Assembly (NCBI GenBank): GCA_041743085.1
Contig: JBGTNL010000092.1
Location: forward strand, 1 to 64,000
Direction: 5' to 3'
Length of the DNA: 64,000 nt
Origin: JAFMPW01 sp041743085
GTDB lineage: Bacteria > Bacteroidota > Bacteroidia > Flavobacteriales > Flavobacteriaceae
In this document: positions 34,540-43,442 of the stretch, piece by piece
Position numbering within the stretch: position 1 is the stretch's first letter
How the letters are laid out: each line of letters opens with the position of its first letter
Notes under the pieces: generated by a model
Told to the model about the DNA's origin: nothing
Seen by the model: only the letters and a program-made list of their open reading frames with translations
Database searches by the model: none
Translations under genes and position numbers: made by a program

Positions 34540-35673
34540 CTATAGGATACCTTTTGTACTGGGCAGCACCATCTTAGTCACATCTCTTTTGACAGCCATT
34601 TTAATAGCTTTCGAAAACGCCTTGAAAATGGCTTCGATCTTGTGATGCTCGTTGGTGCCCTCGGCTTTTATATTCAGGTTTGCCCGTGCCCCGTCAGTAA
34701 AAGATTTAAAGAAGTGATGAAACATTTCCGTAGGCAGATCTCCCACTTTTTCACGTTTAAAGTCGGCCTCCCAGACCAACCAATTACGGCCACCGAAATC
34801 CAGAGCTACCTGGGCAAGGCTATCGTCCATTGGAAGGCAGAAACCATACCTTTCAATACCGAGTTTGTTCCCTAAGGCCATGTAAAAAACTTCCCCCAGG
34901 GCAATAGCGGTATCTTCTATAGTATGGTGCTCATCTACCTCAAGATCTCCGTTAACTTTTATTTCCAGATCTATTTGGCCGTGACGGGCCAACTGATCTA
35001 ACATATGGTCAAAAAACGCCAGTCCAGTTGAAATAGAACTCTTGCCTGTTCCATCCAGGTTTAATTTAATGAAGATATCCGTTTCATTTGTTTTTCGGGT
35101 GATTTCAGCATAGCGGTTTCCCAGTTTCAAAAAGTGGTATATTTTTTCCCAGTCATTGGATTCAAGGGCAATAGCATCTTCCAACTCCCCTAGCTTCACT
35201 GTGATCTCATTTTCGCCCAGCCGGGTATTGTCATTAATGAATATCCCTTTTGCCCCAAGATTCCTGGCCAGTTCCATATCGGTTAAACGATCCCCTATGA
35301 CATATGAATTTTCCAGGTCATAGGCATCCGAGAAATACGCTTTCAATAAGCCGGTTCCCGGCTTTCTGGTGGCTGCGTTATCTTTTGGAAAGGTTCTGTC
35401 TATAAACACATTTTTAAATATAATACCTTCATTTTCAAAGCATTTCAGAATAAAATCCTGCACCGGCCAGAAATTCTTCTCCGGAAATTCCTTCGTTCCC
35501 AATCCATCCTGATTGGTAACCATAACCAGTTCGTAGTCAAGTTCCCTGGCGATTTTGCCAAGGAAGGCGAACACCTTCGGATAAAAAATGAGTTTTTCAA
35601 AGGTATCTATCTGCTCATCCGCGGGTTCCCTTATTATGGTCCCGTCGCGGTCTATGAAGAGTACTTTTTTCAT
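34540..35673 (-). CDS. hisB: Bifunctional histidinol-phosphatase / imidazoleglycerol-phosphate dehydratase
   Basis: About 377 residues. Residues 1-165 are a HAD phosphatase (VLFIDRDGTI with Asp8 and Asp10; TNQDGLGT; KPGTGLL; VIGDRLTDMELA). The rest is the dehydratase domain with the manganese-site histidines in FFDHMLDQLARHG, VDEHHTIEDTA and a C-terminal EGTNEHHKIEA. The fusion carries out steps six and eight of the pathway. It lies 69 bp before hisH. Confidence 0.95.
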   Translation of the reverse strand: MKKVLFIDRDGTIIREPADEQIDTFEKLIFYPKVFAFLGKIARELDYELVMVTNQDGLGTKEFPEKNFWPVQDFILKCFENEGIIFKNVFIDRTFPKDNAATRKPGTGLLKAYFSDAYDLENSYVIGDRLTDMELARNLGAKGIFINDNTRLGENEITVKLGELEDAIALESNDWEKIYHFLKLGNRYAEITRKTNETDIFIKLNLDGTGKSSISTGLAFFDHMLDQLARHGQIDLEIKVNGDLEVDEHHTIEDTAIALGEVFYMALGNKLGIERYGFCLPMDDSLAQVALDFGGRNWLVWEADFKREKVGDLPTEMFHHFFKSFTDGARANLNIKAEGTNEHHKIEAIFKAFSKAIKMAVKRDVTKMVLPSTKGIL

Positions 35674-35693
35674 AAATTTTTAATTACGGTTAC

Positions 35694-35710
35694 CCTGAAC
35701 ACGGTTCAGG
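35694..35710. repeat. Short palindrome in hisC-hisB gap
   Basis: CCTGAAC ACG GTTCAGG is a perfect 7-bp stem. A second related palindrome, CCTGAA GCAAG TTCAGG at 35904-35920, contains the hisC stop codon. Such CTGAAC/GTTCAG hairpins look like small extragenic repeats of the genome; they could also stabilise or attenuate the mRNA. Confidence 0.5.
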
Positions 35711-35915
35711 ACCCTTTCTGTTTAACCCGGTCATTTTAAAATTGGATTTGATATGTTTACAACATTCCATTTGCTCTTTACTTCAATTTTTTAATTATGT
35801 TTCCTTGACCTTTGCCTCACTTTTGGCACAGCGTTCCATTTTTATTTGCTAAAAAATATACATACTAATTTTTCGTTTTTTATTTATTTCAGATCCAACA
35901 GTTCCTGAAGCAAGT

Positions 35916-36971
35916 TCAGGATTTCGAAATTGACAAAAGGCTTTTTATCAATTTCTCATTCTCGTCTTTCGTACCTATGGTAAATCTCAGGGTATTGGCA
36001 CATAACGGCTGGTCAGATCTGTTCCTGACAACTATTCCATTTGCCAATAATTGTTGATAACGCCTGCCCGCATCATCAACCTCCACCAGAACAAAATTGG
36101 CGTCGGAAGGGAAGATGTTATGTACAAAGGGTATTTCATTCAACACTTTGACCACCCTTTTTTTCTCACTTAAAATTTCGGACACCTCAAGTGCAATAAC
36201 ATCATAATTTAAAACCCGCTCCAGTGCCCTTTGCTGTGTAAGTTCGTTAACATTATAAGGGGGTTTTATCTTGTTTAAGATCGCTATGATTTCGGCCGAA
36301 GCCATACAGATTCCCAGGCGTATTCCCGCCATACCATAAGCCTTGGACAAGGTTTGAATGATGACAAGATTTGGATATCGAGATAATTGAGATACCCAGC
36401 TCCCACTTTCCGAAAAGTCGATGTAGGCTTCGTCTATAACCACCAAACCACTAAAATCATTCAGCAACCTGACAATTTTTTCCCTGGAAAAACAATTTCC
36501 CGTAGGATTATTGGGCGAACAAATAAAGACCATTTTCGTTTTCTCATCTGCCGTTCCAAGAATTTTATCTACCTCTGGTTGCAAATCCGGTGTAAGCAGC
36601 ACCTCTTTGTTGTCAACATTATTTATACTTGCCAACACTTTATACATTCCGTAGGTAGGCGGGAGGGTAATAATAGTATCCTCTTTAGGTTCACAAAAGG
36701 CACGAAGCAGTAAATCGATCACCTCATCGCTGCCATTCCCTAAAAAAAGGTTTTTTACCTCAACATCCTTTCGTTTAGCTAAAATGGCCTTCAGATTGCG
36801 CTGTTGTGGATCCGGATAGCGATTAACGCCGTTTTGAAAAGGACTCTCGTTCGCATCTAAAAAAATCATTTCGGAACCATCGGAGACATATTCATCGCGA
36901 GCCGAAGAATACGGCTGCAGATCCTTAACATTATCTCTTACAAGGGTATATAAATTGAAAGTAGCGCTCAT
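35916..36971 (-). CDS. hisC: Histidinol-phosphate aminotransferase
   Basis: About 351 residues, PLP fold type I. Seen: LDANESPFQNGVNRYPDPQQR at the N-terminus, LGNGSDEVIDLLLRAF, the CSPNNPTGN loop, VIDEAYIDFSE, the PLP lysine in IQTLSKAYGMAGIRLG and the C-terminal arginine in LRFTIG. It converts imidazole acetol phosphate to histidinol phosphate. ATG 36971 (MSATFNLYTLVRDNV) is chosen over 36992. The last residues and stop fall inside a small palindrome at 35904-35920. Confidence 0.94.
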   Translation of the reverse strand: MSATFNLYTLVRDNVKDLQPYSSARDEYVSDGSEMIFLDANESPFQNGVNRYPDPQQRNLKAILAKRKDVEVKNLFLGNGSDEVIDLLLRAFCEPKEDTIITLPPTYGMYKVLASINNVDNKEVLLTPDLQPEVDKILGTADEKTKMVFICSPNNPTGNCFSREKIVRLLNDFSGLVVIDEAYIDFSESGSWVSQLSRYPNLVIIQTLSKAYGMAGIRLGICMASAEIIAILNKIKPPYNVNELTQQRALERVLNYDVIALEVSEILSEKKRVVKVLNEIPFVHNIFPSDANFVLVEVDDAGRRYQQLLANGIVVRNRSDQPLCANTLRFTIGTKDENEKLIKSLLSISKS

Positions 36972-37005
36972 ACATTTTATATAGTAGCACATCCGTGTTC
37001 GCCTC

Positions 37006-38304
37006 TCAGGACGGGATGTTTTTCTTTAAACTGTTCAATCTCAATGTCACTGCATTTTTGTGCGCTTCCAGCCCTTCGGCTTCCGCCATGAGCTGTATCG
37101 TATTTCCTATATTTTGAATGCCCGCTTCTGAAATTTTTTGAAAGGTTATGCTCTTCATAAAACTATCCACATTTACCCCACTGTACTGTCTGGCATAGCC
37201 ATTGGTGGGCAGCGTATGATTGGTTCCCGAAGCATAGTCGCCTGCACTTTCCGGGGTATATTTCCCAATAAAAACGGAGCCCGCGTTCGTGATATGCTCC
37301 AAATAAAAATCTTCGTTCCGGCAACAAACTATAAAATGTTCCGGCGCATATTCATTTATCAGATCTATAGCTTCCCGGTCATTATCAACATAGATCAGTT
37401 TACTGTTATTTATTGCCTCCTGCGCAATATTCTTCCTGGGAAGTGCGCCTATCTGTTCCGAGATTTCCCTGTCAACATCATCAAGAAGTTCTCTGGAGGT
37501 AGCAACTAAAATCACCTGGCTGTCTGGTCCGTGCTCGGCCTGACTTAAAAGATCTGCTGCAATGAAAGAAGCGTTAGCCGCCTCGTCCGCAACCACCAGT
37601 AATTCGCTGGGGCCCGCAGGCATGTCTATGGCAACTCCGTGCCTGGTGGCAATTTGTTTGGCAACAGTTACGAAGTGATTTCCAGGGCCAAATATTTTAT
37701 AGACCTGCGGGATGGTTTCCGTACCGAAAGTCATAGCCGCAATAGCCTGAATACCCCCAACTTTAAATATCCGGTTCAATCCGCACAAATTTGCGGTGTA
37801 CAAAATCGCGGGGTGTATGTGGCCCTCCCTGTCGGGAGGTGAACAAAGGATAACTTCCTTGCAGCCCGCGATCCGGGCAGGTACCGCCAACATCAATATC
37901 GTTGAGAACAAAGGGGCGGTCCCGCCCGGGATATACAATCCCACCTTCTGTATCGGCCTTTTTTCCTGCCAGCACCGGACCCCCTTGGTGGTTTCAATAT
38001 CAATTTTAGGTGTTTTTTGTGCCTTGTGAAAGGTTTCAATGTTTGTTTTGGCCACCTGAATAGCTTTTTTCAGGTCTTCCGGCACCAGCGATGCAGCCGA
38101 ATTGATCTCCGATTCCGAAACAAGAAATCCGGCCAAAGAGACCCCGTCAAACTTCTTCGTATATTTTCTCAGTACAAGATCACCCTCATCCCGAACCTCA
38201 TTAAAAATACCGCTTACCAGACTTTCGATATCCGCAGCGGTTTCAGTGGGACGTTTTAGAATACTCCCCCAGTTTCCTCTGTCCGGATTATATATTTTAT
38301 TCAT
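37006..38304 (-). CDS. hisD: Histidinol dehydrogenase
   Basis: About 432 residues. Family signatures: VGLYIPGGTAPLFSTILMLA, VGGIQAIAAMTFGTE, GPGNHFVTVAKQ, the IDMPAGPSELLVVAD loop, SQAEHGPDSQ (zinc and base residues) and the C-terminal TNHTLPTNG. It oxidises histidinol to histidine in two steps with NAD. The start ATG at 38304 overlaps the hisG stop (TGATG); the preceding GTG at 38307 is an alternative. Confidence 0.95.
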   Translation of the reverse strand: MNKIYNPDRGNWGSILKRPTETAADIESLVSGIFNEVRDEGDLVLRKYTKKFDGVSLAGFLVSESEINSAASLVPEDLKKAIQVAKTNIETFHKAQKTPKIDIETTKGVRCWQEKRPIQKVGLYIPGGTAPLFSTILMLAVPARIAGCKEVILCSPPDREGHIHPAILYTANLCGLNRIFKVGGIQAIAAMTFGTETIPQVYKIFGPGNHFVTVAKQIATRHGVAIDMPAGPSELLVVADEAANASFIAADLLSQAEHGPDSQVILVATSRELLDDVDREISEQIGALPRKNIAQEAINNSKLIYVDNDREAIDLINEYAPEHFIVCCRNEDFYLEHITNAGSVFIGKYTPESAGDYASGTNHTLPTNGYARQYSGVNVDSFMKSITFQKISEAGIQNIGNTIQLMAEAEGLEAHKNAVTLRLNSLKKNIPS

Positions 38305-39161
38305 CACAATACCATTTTTTCAATAGGACAAACCAAAATCCCTTCGGCCCCTGCCATTTTTAATTCATCTAGTACTTCCCAAAATGTTTCCTTATTTATT
38401 ACGGTATGCACAGAACTCCAGCCTTCTTCCGCCAAAGGCAGCACGGTAGGGCTTCGCATTCCCGGTAAAATTTTAATTATTGCATCCAATTTATCATTGG
38501 GGGCGTTCATTAGCACATATTTAGATTGCCTGGCAGAAAGTACCGATTTGATCCTGAATCTCAATTTCTCCAGAATAGCCTTTTGTTCCTTTGCAATTTT
38601 GGGGGAAACGGCTAGTACCGCCTCGCTATGCAGCATTACCGCTACCTCCTTCAAATTATTCTTGAACAGCGTACTGCCACTGGAAACAATGTCGCAGATG
38701 GCATCCGCCAAACCTATGTTCGGGGCAATCTCCACAGATCCGCTAATGCTGTGCAGATCGGCTTTTATCCCGTTCTCCGTTAAAAAAGCGTTCACAGTGT
38801 TAGGGTATGAGGTCGCAATTCGCTTTCCCTCAAAATCAGATATACCTTTATACTTCAATGATTTTGGTATGGCCAGGGAAACCCTGCATTTGGAAAAACC
38901 AAGCTTTTCTACCGTCGAAATATCAGTGCCCTTTTCCACCAGGACATTTTCCCCGATAATTGCAATATCTACAACGCCATCCCTAAGATATTGAGGAATA
39001 TCCCCATTCCTCAAATAAAATACTTCCATCGGGAAGTTCCGGGCCGAGGCCTTCAATTGATCTTTTCCGTTGTCTATGGAAATGCCACAATCTTTTAATA
39101 TTGTCAGGGAGTCTTCATTAAGACGACCTGCTTTTTGAATGGCAATATTGATCTTATTCAT
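38304..39161 (-). CDS. hisG: ATP phosphoribosyltransferase, long form
   Basis: About 285 residues, the long hexameric form with a C-terminal regulatory domain of about 75 residues that binds histidine for feedback control. INIAIQKAGRL, VDIAIIGENVL and DAICDIVSSGSTLFKNNL (PRPP loop) are typical. It is the first enzyme and first gene of the operon and is preceded by a leader peptide and terminator at 39200-39317, so both feedback and attenuation control are expected. Confidence 0.95.
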   Translation of the reverse strand: MNKINIAIQKAGRLNEDSLTILKDCGISIDNGKDQLKASARNFPMEVFYLRNGDIPQYLRDGVVDIAIIGENVLVEKGTDISTVEKLGFSKCRVSLAIPKSLKYKGISDFEGKRIATSYPNTVNAFLTENGIKADLHSISGSVEIAPNIGLADAICDIVSSGSTLFKNNLKEVAVMLHSEAVLAVSPKIAKEQKAILEKLRFRIKSVLSARQSKYVLMNAPNDKLDAIIKILPGMRSPTVLPLAEEGWSSVHTVINKETFWEVLDELKMAGAEGILVCPIEKMVL

Positions 39162-39199
39162 TTAATTGAAATATGGTTTGTAGCAAACAAAAAGGCTTA

Positions 39200-39232
39200 A
39201 AAGCAAAACCCGCTTGATTGCTCAAACGGGTT
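39200..39232 (-). terminator. Attenuator terminator of his operon
   Basis: On the minus strand AACCCGTTTGA GCAA TCAAGCGGGTT followed by TTTGCTTTT. The stem is 11 bp with one mismatch. It lies between the leader peptide stop (39264) and the hisG start (39161), as expected for transcriptional attenuation. Confidence 0.8.
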
Positions 39233-39263
39233 AGACATATTTTTGAAATACAACAATACATTT

Positions 39264-39317
39264 CTACCTCGCCTGAGCGCCAGTTAGGAAATGATGATGT
39301 GTATTATTTGTTCTCAT
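39264..39317 (-). CDS. hisL: his operon leader peptide
   Basis: A 17-residue open frame, MRTNNTHHHFLTGAQAR, with three consecutive histidine codons. It is placed just after a candidate promoter and 32 bases before the terminator hairpin. Stalling at the His codons when charged tRNA-His is scarce would be expected to prevent formation of the terminator. The peptide is not similar to the proteobacterial HisL beyond the His run, as is usual for such peptides. The symbol is by position and role. Confidence 0.75.
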   Translation of the reverse strand: MRTNNTHHHFLTGAQAR

Positions 39318-39324
39318 TGTCCTG

Positions 39325-39353
39325 TAAAAGTAGAATTTATTTTGACTTCACAA
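39325..39353 (-). promoter_or_regulatory. Candidate promoter of his operon
   Basis: Minus strand TTG (39353-39351), 18 bp spacer, TACTTTTA (39332-39325), close to TTG-N17-20-TAnnTTTG. The transcript would begin within a few bases of the leader peptide ATG, so the leader may be nearly leaderless. Confidence 0.45.
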
Positions 39354-39366
39354 AAACTTTTTACTA

Positions 39367-40182
39367 TTAATTATTTCCAAGGATCAGAGGAAGGCCCGAA
39401 TCCCCGCTACCCACGATCACAATCTTGGCATTAGGCGATTCAGAAAGTTTTAAGGTAGCGTCTATTCCCTTATCCTGAAGAATTTTGTCTGTTAAAGATG
39501 CACTTAGTATCTTATTTGCGTCTGCTTTTCCCTGGGCTTCAATACGTACTTTTTGGGCCTCTTTAGTAGCAGTTACAAGGCGAAATTCATATTCCAAAGA
39601 TTCCTGTTCCTGCTTTAATTTTCTTTCAATTGCATCCTTTATAGTGTTCGGCAAGGTTACATCGCGTACCAGAATATCATTTAGTTGTATGTATTGCTCT
39701 TTAACTATTTTTTTAGTTTCTTCAAAGATTTCATTCTGAATAGCATCCCGTTTACTGGAGTACAATTGTTCCGGCGTATAACGACCTACAACACTTCTTG
39801 CTGCGGAACGGATGGTAGGAAGTAATACTCTTTGAACATAGGCTTCACCCTTCTCCTGATGCAATTTGCCCAAATCTTCGTATATGGGTTCAAACCAGGC
39901 CGAAGCGTCGAGTTGAATGTCCAGGCCATTGGAAGATAGTACTTTCATTTTCTCAAACACTTCCTGTTGTCTTACTTCATATATAAAAACCTTGTTCCAG
40001 GGAGCAACAATGTGAAACCCTTCCCCCAAAGGTTCTTCATCTGTTACCACTCCACCTCCAAAGGTCCTGTACAATACCCCGGCTTCTCCGGAGCCTATGG
40101 TAATGGCCGACTTGGAAATCAGGATGATCAATAAAATAATAATGAATATTGCGGGTAGCGCAATTTTGGGTAATTTGTCCAT
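39367..40182 (-). CDS. Prohibitin-like SPFH domain protein
   Basis: About 271 residues: one N-terminal membrane helix (8-30), then an SPFH/Band 7 domain (GEAGVLYRTFGGG, PWNKVFIYEVRQQEVFEKMKV, SVVGRYTPEQLYSSKRD, LNDILVRDVTLP) and a coiled-coil C-terminal part (ERKLKQEQESLEYEFRLVTATKEA). Prohibitins form large membrane-bound rings and often scaffold proteases such as FtsH. It stands directly upstream of, and is read toward, the his promoter region, so its transcript may run into the his leader. Confidence 0.9.
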   Translation of the reverse strand: MDKLPKIALPAIFIIILLIILISKSAITIGSGEAGVLYRTFGGGVVTDEEPLGEGFHIVAPWNKVFIYEVRQQEVFEKMKVLSSNGLDIQLDASAWFEPIYEDLGKLHQEKGEAYVQRVLLPTIRSAARSVVGRYTPEQLYSSKRDAIQNEIFEETKKIVKEQYIQLNDILVRDVTLPNTIKDAIERKLKQEQESLEYEFRLVTATKEAQKVRIEAQGKADANKILSASLTDKILQDKGIDATLKLSESPNAKIVIVGSGDSGLPLILGNN

Positions 40183-40192
40183 GTGCGTTGTT

Positions 40193-42226
40193 TTAAATTA
40201 GTCCGTTGTATTTCCTTATAAACCATTCGGCGGTTAAGGCCGAGACAATGATTGCAAGCAATATGCGGAAATCGACCAAAGATACGACATTTTGATTGCT
40301 TTTCTGGATAGGAACAAATTGTGGATCCTTAAGTAAATCCCCGATCAAATTTTCCGTTTCCGCGGGAAAATAAAAGGAGCCACCCGTTCCACCGGCCAAT
40401 CGTTCTAATTTCCTGTAATTACTGGAAAAAAATTGCTTTTCCACGTCAAAATCCAGCATTGTAAAGCTGCCGGATTTTGAAATGTTCTCATTTTCGACCG
40501 TTGCGGTAAAATTATAAACACCGGCGGGAAGATTACTTAAATCAACCTTATAATAGCCATTCATTAAAAGCATTGGAATATCCCTGGAAAAAGTGCTATC
40601 CCTGTTTTTAAGTGAAAGCATAATGTTCGCGTTATTGTCAAATAAAAAAGCCTCATCAAAATACGTGGCCGAAATTGATGCATCATTAATGCCCTGATAG
40701 GTATTTTGGTAATCCAGGGACAATCTGCTTTTAGGTTCCCTGGTAGACAAATAGCGTATGATCTTGCCGAGAAAGTCGTCAAAATTTTTAAAATTCTGTT
40801 CATTCCTATAGCTTTGAGCCCGCCACTTCCAGATATTTTCCCCAAATAATACCCCTTCTTTCTCCGTATCACCGCCGATTACGCTTAATAGAGGTTCATT
40901 GAGTTCTACCCCTTTTATTTTTTGGTCTAAAATGGTCTCAAAAGATTTTGGAATCAAAATTTCGCCTAAATAGCTATTAAGGGGAGGAAAATCCTCAATG
41001 GATAAACCGGAAATGTCAAAGATCGTAAACCCTGAGTTCAGAACTGGGCTCACTTCCTCGCTTTGGTTATAGCTGCTCTTTGTAAAACTGTTTTGTATGC
41101 TATTCAAAAAATCCCAATCCGTTTTGGTGCCGGTGATAGTGAACTTAGCGGCTGCTTTATCCTTTATATAGTTTAATATTTCCCTGAAAGAACGTCTGGG
41201 TTGGTAAAGAATAAATAGATCAACCTCCTTCAGATCGGCAATGGGGGTACCCGGATTTTTGATAACAACAGACCGCTGTTCATTACTTTCAATGGCTTTT
41301 TTTAATGCCCCGATATCCGGGTGAAGTACTTCCGTAATAATGGCTATGTTGGTTTTTTCATCAATGATCTCCACGGCGGTGGTTCTCTCATTATTGGCAG
41401 AATTTCGTTCATTCTCAAGGGAGCTTACTTTTATTTTGATCTCTTTGACCCCTACCGAATTTGCGGTGAGTAGAGTGTTTACTGTTTTAGCGTTGTCAGT
41501 ATTGGTCAAATTCATTCGTTCCCGATAAACCGTATTTCCTTCCAAAGCAATGGTGAGCAGGGTTGACACAGGTTCCGTTCCCTGATAAGAAATATAAATC
41601 TCTATCGGGAATTTATTTTTGAGAAAAGCATATTTATTTGTATTTAGCTGATCTATGCTTATATCGGCATATTGGGTGGTATCTCCGAGGACCATGGGAT
41701 AGATGGGACTCTGTTGATTTTTTCCATAAAACTCATAGTCCTCCCCAAGGGTTTGGTTCCCATCTGTAACCAAAACAACCGCAGTTGGAGTTTTGCCATA
41801 AATTTCGTTGGTCGTGGCCAGTGCTTTGCTGATATTGGTGACCTTCTCCGTATTTGTAAGGCTGTCAGAATTGTTTAAAAATTTACCAAAACTGTGAGCA
41901 CTTAACCGGAAATTTTCGTTTATCGCTCTATTCGTTAAGAGGTTTCTTAAAATTTCTTCTGTCTGACGTTTCTCCTCCACACGGTTTAGGGAGGAGGAAT
42001 TGTCCAAAAGCAGTACCAGATTCGCTTTCTCGAGAACATATTCGTTCTTCGTGAATTTGGGATTTATTAGCAGTAAAAAAATACAGAAAAGTGCCAGGAA
42101 CCGTAGGGCAGCCAAAACTGCCTTGAGACTGCCTTTTCTTTTAGATCTGAAATAGTATTGAAATAAGACAATGGCCAATGCAGCTATGGCAGATAAAATA
42201 ACTAGTATTACTGTTCCGGTCTGCAT
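40193..42226 (-). CDS. VWA-like membrane protein
   Basis: About 677 residues. Two N-terminal membrane helices (about 5-27 and 38-58) precede a VWA-type segment with a DxSxS metal site in LLLDNSSSLNR and VLVTDGNQTLGEDYEF. A long extracytoplasmic stretch with Ig-like features follows (the phrase LNTNKYAFLKNKFPIEIYIS), and a last helix closes the protein (FRILLAIIVSALTAEWFI). Proteins like this are common in Bacteroidota, usually unnamed. ATG 42226 is used instead of the TTG before it. It lies between fabG and the prohibitin gene on the same strand. Confidence 0.75.
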   Translation of the reverse strand: MQTGTVILVILSAIAALAIVLFQYYFRSKRKGSLKAVLAALRFLALFCIFLLLINPKFTKNEYVLEKANLVLLLDNSSSLNRVEEKRQTEEILRNLLTNRAINENFRLSAHSFGKFLNNSDSLTNTEKVTNISKALATTNEIYGKTPTAVVLVTDGNQTLGEDYEFYGKNQQSPIYPMVLGDTTQYADISIDQLNTNKYAFLKNKFPIEIYISYQGTEPVSTLLTIALEGNTVYRERMNLTNTDNAKTVNTLLTANSVGVKEIKIKVSSLENERNSANNERTTAVEIIDEKTNIAIITEVLHPDIGALKKAIESNEQRSVVIKNPGTPIADLKEVDLFILYQPRRSFREILNYIKDKAAAKFTITGTKTDWDFLNSIQNSFTKSSYNQSEEVSPVLNSGFTIFDISGLSIEDFPPLNSYLGEILIPKSFETILDQKIKGVELNEPLLSVIGGDTEKEGVLFGENIWKWRAQSYRNEQNFKNFDDFLGKIIRYLSTREPKSRLSLDYQNTYQGINDASISATYFDEAFLFDNNANIMLSLKNRDSTFSRDIPMLLMNGYYKVDLSNLPAGVYNFTATVENENISKSGSFTMLDFDVEKQFFSSNYRKLERLAGGTGGSFYFPAETENLIGDLLKDPQFVPIQKSNQNVVSLVDFRILLAIIVSALTAEWFIRKYNGLI

Positions 42227-42317
42227 CAATTATTTTTCGATCTTTTCTCGAAATCTATATTCTTAAATCCGTATGCCCATTCATTGTGGTAATCCATATA
42301 TGAACCGACTATTCCGG

Positions 42318-43064
42318 TTAGGTAAGCATGCCTCCGTCCACATTGAGAACTTGTCCTGTGATGTAGGCCGAAAGATCCGAAGCCAGAAACAAACAGGCAT
42401 TTGCCACATCTTCCGGAGTGCCACCACGTTTTAGAGGAATTGCGTCGCGCCAACCCTGAACGGTTTTTTCGTCTAACTTATCGGTCATCTCGGTTTCAAT
42501 GAATCCGGGGGCAATGGCATTGGAGCGAATATTCCTAGAACCCAATTCCAGCGCAACTGATTTGGTAAACCCGATCATCCCAGCTTTGGAAGCCGCGTAA
42601 TTGGCCTGCCCGGCATTTCCTTTTACGCCTACCACACTGCTCATATTTATGATAGAACCCTTGCGCTGCTTTAGCATGGTCCGTTGCACCGCCTTGGTCA
42701 TATTAAAAACAGATTTTAGATTGATTTCTATAACGGTATCAAAATCCCCCTCTGTCATTCGCATTAGAAGGTTGTCTTTTGTGATCCCCGCATTATTGAT
42801 CAGGACATCAATCCCTTCAAAATCCTCTAATACCCTTGCTACCAACCCCTCTGCATCCGTAAAGCTTGCTGCATTGCTTTTATAGGCCCTGGCTTTTATT
42901 CCTTTCGCAACAAGCTCTTTTTCCAACTCCAGGGCAGGCGCTTCACTGGAGCTGTAGGTAAAGGCTATATTGGCCCCATGCGCCGCAAATACTTTTGCAA
43001 TACCCATACCTATTCCTCTGCTGGCGCCGGTAATGATGACGTTTTTTCCTTCTAAAAGTTTCAC
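42318..43064 (-). CDS. fabG: 3-oxoacyl-ACP reductase
   Basis: About 248 residues, short-chain dehydrogenase. NADPH loop TGASRGIGMGIA, INNAGITKDN, catalytic Ser-Tyr-Lys in SSVVGVKGNAGQANYAASKAG, and the C-terminal ITGQVLNVDGGM. It performs the first reduction of fatty acid elongation. The start codon appears to be GTG 43064; no in-frame ATG gives the full nucleotide-binding strand. A 378-bp gap separates it from sucD. Confidence 0.93.
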   Translation of the reverse strand: MKLLEGKNVIITGASRGIGMGIAKVFAAHGANIAFTYSSSEAPALELEKELVAKGIKARAYKSNAASFTDAEGLVARVLEDFEGIDVLINNAGITKDNLLMRMTEGDFDTVIEINLKSVFNMTKAVQRTMLKQRKGSIINMSSVVGVKGNAGQANYAASKAGMIGFTKSVALELGSRNIRSNAIAPGFIETEMTDKLDEKTVQGWRDAIPLKRGGTPEDVANACLFLASDLSAYITGQVLNVDGGMLT

Positions 43065-43442
43065 ACGTATAAATTTTAGTTCATTATTGGATGATAGATT
43101 AATTATAAAATCAAGAACGTATACTCACTGCGTTCCCACATTAATCCCGAATCTCCGGGATTAACCATTCCCTTTTATGAAAGCCCATAACCTACCTACG
43201 GCAGGAAGGTGGGCATTTAATAAATAATGGCCAATACCAACCGACATAACTAAGGTAAACTAGGGTGGCCGGTAAAAGTTTAATTAGATGAAAATATTCT
43301 TAAAATTTATTAATTTTCGTTTCATGTGAAGATTAATTTGAGTATTAAAGGTTAGGGTCGTTCGTCAAATATAAGTTTTGTATAAGATAATGACGAAAAA
43401 AATCCCGGACAAAGCGGGATTTATAATAGAATTAACGTATGG
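43065..43442. other. Intergenic region with hairpins
   Basis: A perfect stem TTAATCCCG / CGGGATTAA spans 43141-43164, and an imperfect GCCCA/TGGGC stem follows at about 43183-43214. A terminator of sucD lies at 43394-43422. No gene was recognised. Confidence 0.5.
43394..43422 (-). terminator. Terminator downstream of sucD
   Basis: Minus strand AAATCCCG CTTTGTC CGGGATTT followed by a run of T. It begins about 20 bp after the sucD stop codon. Confidence 0.8.
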
